From an uncultured Atopobiaceae bacterium (lineage in GTDB: Bacteria > Actinomycetota > Coriobacteriia > Coriobacteriales > Atopobiaceae): a DNA stretch of 64,000 nucleotides. Under the pieces are notes generated by a model. That model saw only the letters and a list, made by a program, of their open reading frames with translations. It made no database searches and was not told the DNA's origin. Both the position numbers and the translations under genes were made by a program. Shown here piece after piece: positions 63,297 through 64,000 of the stretch. The stretch is from the NCBI GenBank assembly GCA_944321515.1, contig CALULO010000002.1, positions 207,355-271,354 on the forward strand. The letters run 5' to 3'. How positions within the stretch are numbered: position 1 is the first letter of the stretch; every line of letters starts with the position of its first letter.

Positions 63297-64000
63297 ATGA
63301 TTGACCTCGATCGTACGATGTTCTTTAAAGCAAAGTTTGATGTAAGTTCGAGCTCGGGAGAAGATGTCCTTTGGTCTGTTGTAATGAGTCTAAGAGAGTG
63401 GTCAAAATATAAAGCAAGGCGAGACGGATATTCGATTCCGGGCTCGGTCAATTGTTGGAGCAAGCTAAAATACGGCAATATTATTAAAGCAGATGGTGCC
63501 GAAGTTGAGCTTTTCTCCGCTGCTTATTGTAAAGAGGGAGTCTATACTTGGGCTTGCCAGCATATTGAAACCGTTCATGTTCTTGGTTTGGCGCCAAGAC
63601 GATGGATAACCGAAGTTGGATTTGAGGGCCATTCCTCAGATAGAGGCTCAATTTCAATCATCACAATGTATAGCGATGCGCCTGGGTTCTTGGGTCCTTT
63701 GCAGGAGGCACCATCTCCAAGCATTCCTGCAATCATTAGATATCTTATTAAAAATACTCATTTGGTGTGCTCAAGCGATGGTCGTAAGCTACCATCTAGC
63801 GCGTTGGAACTTAGCTATGAAGATATAGATGCCGAGTATGATTTGCTTGCAAATCCTGAGCGCCAGACGCCAGTGATATTGGTTAGCCCTTCATCTGACG
63901 GGGACCATCTTCTAAATCCAGAGAAGATATATCGGCTTCTAGGTCCCAATGCTAGAGTGCTCTATGCGAAGGATTTCGGCATTATAGACACCTTAAATAG
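63297..64000 (+). CDS. Unrecognised gene, cut by the window end
   Basis: An open frame runs from ATG 63297 to the last base without a stop (about 234 codons). The product starts MIDLDRTMFFKAKFDVSSSS and contains VYTWACQHIETVHVLGLAPR, RWITEVGFEGHSSDRGSISI and, near the cut, VILVSPSSDGDHLLNPEKIY. No signal peptide or membrane segment is visible. I do not recognise the family. Codon use is A+T-rich (many AAA, ATT, AAT, GAT), unlike all other genes here, so it is probably acquired. Defence or other island genes often look like this, but nothing in the sequence proves such a role. Confidence 0.7.
   Translation, partial: MIDLDRTMFFKAKFDVSSSSGEDVLWSVVMSLREWSKYKARRDGYSIPGSVNCWSKLKYGNIIKADGAEVELFSAAYCKEGVYTWACQHIETVHVLGLAPRRWITEVGFEGHSSDRGSISIITMYSDAPGFLGPLQEAPSPSIPAIIRYLIKNTHLVCSSDGRKLPSSALELSYEDIDAEYDLLANPERQTPVILVSPSSDGDHLLNPEKIYRLLGPNARVLYAKDFGIIDTLN

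Overview
The window is high-G+C bacterial DNA packed with short-gap, often overlapping operons. Gene content (knotted carbamoyltransferase and diaminopropionate lyase catabolic operon, selenium/molybdenum accessory genes, a monomeric [FeFe]-hydrogenase, a double-cubane-type reductase, AgrC/AgrA-like signalling) fits a strictly anaerobic gut or oral actinobacterium of class Coriobacteriia, probably Atopobiaceae/Olsenella-like. This placement is inferred from gene content; no rRNA or tRNA gene was recognised.

Layout. (1) 1-1.6 kb: flavin reductase divergent from an HxlR regulator, then a RelB/DinJ antitoxin whose YafQ-type toxin survives only as a fragment. (2) 1.8-9.9 kb: catabolic operon ygeX-ygeY-ygeW-arcC, a ModE-HTH/MocA fusion, a dihydropyrimidinase-type hydrolase and RidA. 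(3) 10-13.7 kb: membrane-anchored XRE regulator, glucose-uptake-like permease with a short-chain dehydrogenase, GlxA-type regulator. (4) 13.9-27.3 kb: selenium/molybdenum block (yqeC; yjiM-yjiL-yedF-DUF3343-cysteine desulfurase; yqeB-xdhC-FecCD-type ABC transporter; NTPase; DUF364; selD). ModE-like boxes lie in front of two of its transcription units. (5) 27.5-36.2 kb: DUF1508 protein, hisS, rluA-type gene, [FeFe]-hydrogenase, nucleoid-associated protein, secreted cell-wall hydrolase, polysaccharide deacetylase. (6) 36.2-42 kb: a REP-associated tyrosine transposase flanked by the REP repeats seen throughout the window, then a marR-controlled heterodimeric ABC exporter. (7) 42-46 kb: nadA-nadB-nadC-niaR. 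(8) 46-57 kb: membrane protein, cytoplasmic alpha-amylase, M20 dipeptidase, LytTR two-component system divergent from a membrane-anchored circularly permuted GH3 enzyme, hemolysin-III protein, small membrane protein. (9) 57.3-60.2 kb: metN-metI-metQ preceded by a strongly methionine-rich leader peptide. (10) 60.3-62.9 kb: YccF, macro-domain/HTH fusion, ADP-ribosylglycohydrolase. (11) from about 62.95 kb: an abrupt change to A+T-rich DNA with an unrecognised gene cut by the window end, probably the edge of an accessory island.

How it works together. Regions 2 and 4 look like one physiological module: breakdown of nitrogen-rich compounds (purine/hydantoin/diaminopropionate-like) yielding carbamoyl phosphate and ATP, plus the machinery that supplies selenium and molybdopterin cytosine dinucleotide to a selenium-dependent molybdenum hydroxylase. 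The hydroxylase subunits themselves are absent from the window.

The most noteworthy observations are the methionine leader peptide, the REP/RAYT system, a very frequent 12-bp word GGCGAGAAGAAC (either strand) found between genes and in the tails of proteins, and the ModE-HTH/MocA fusion with matching operators.
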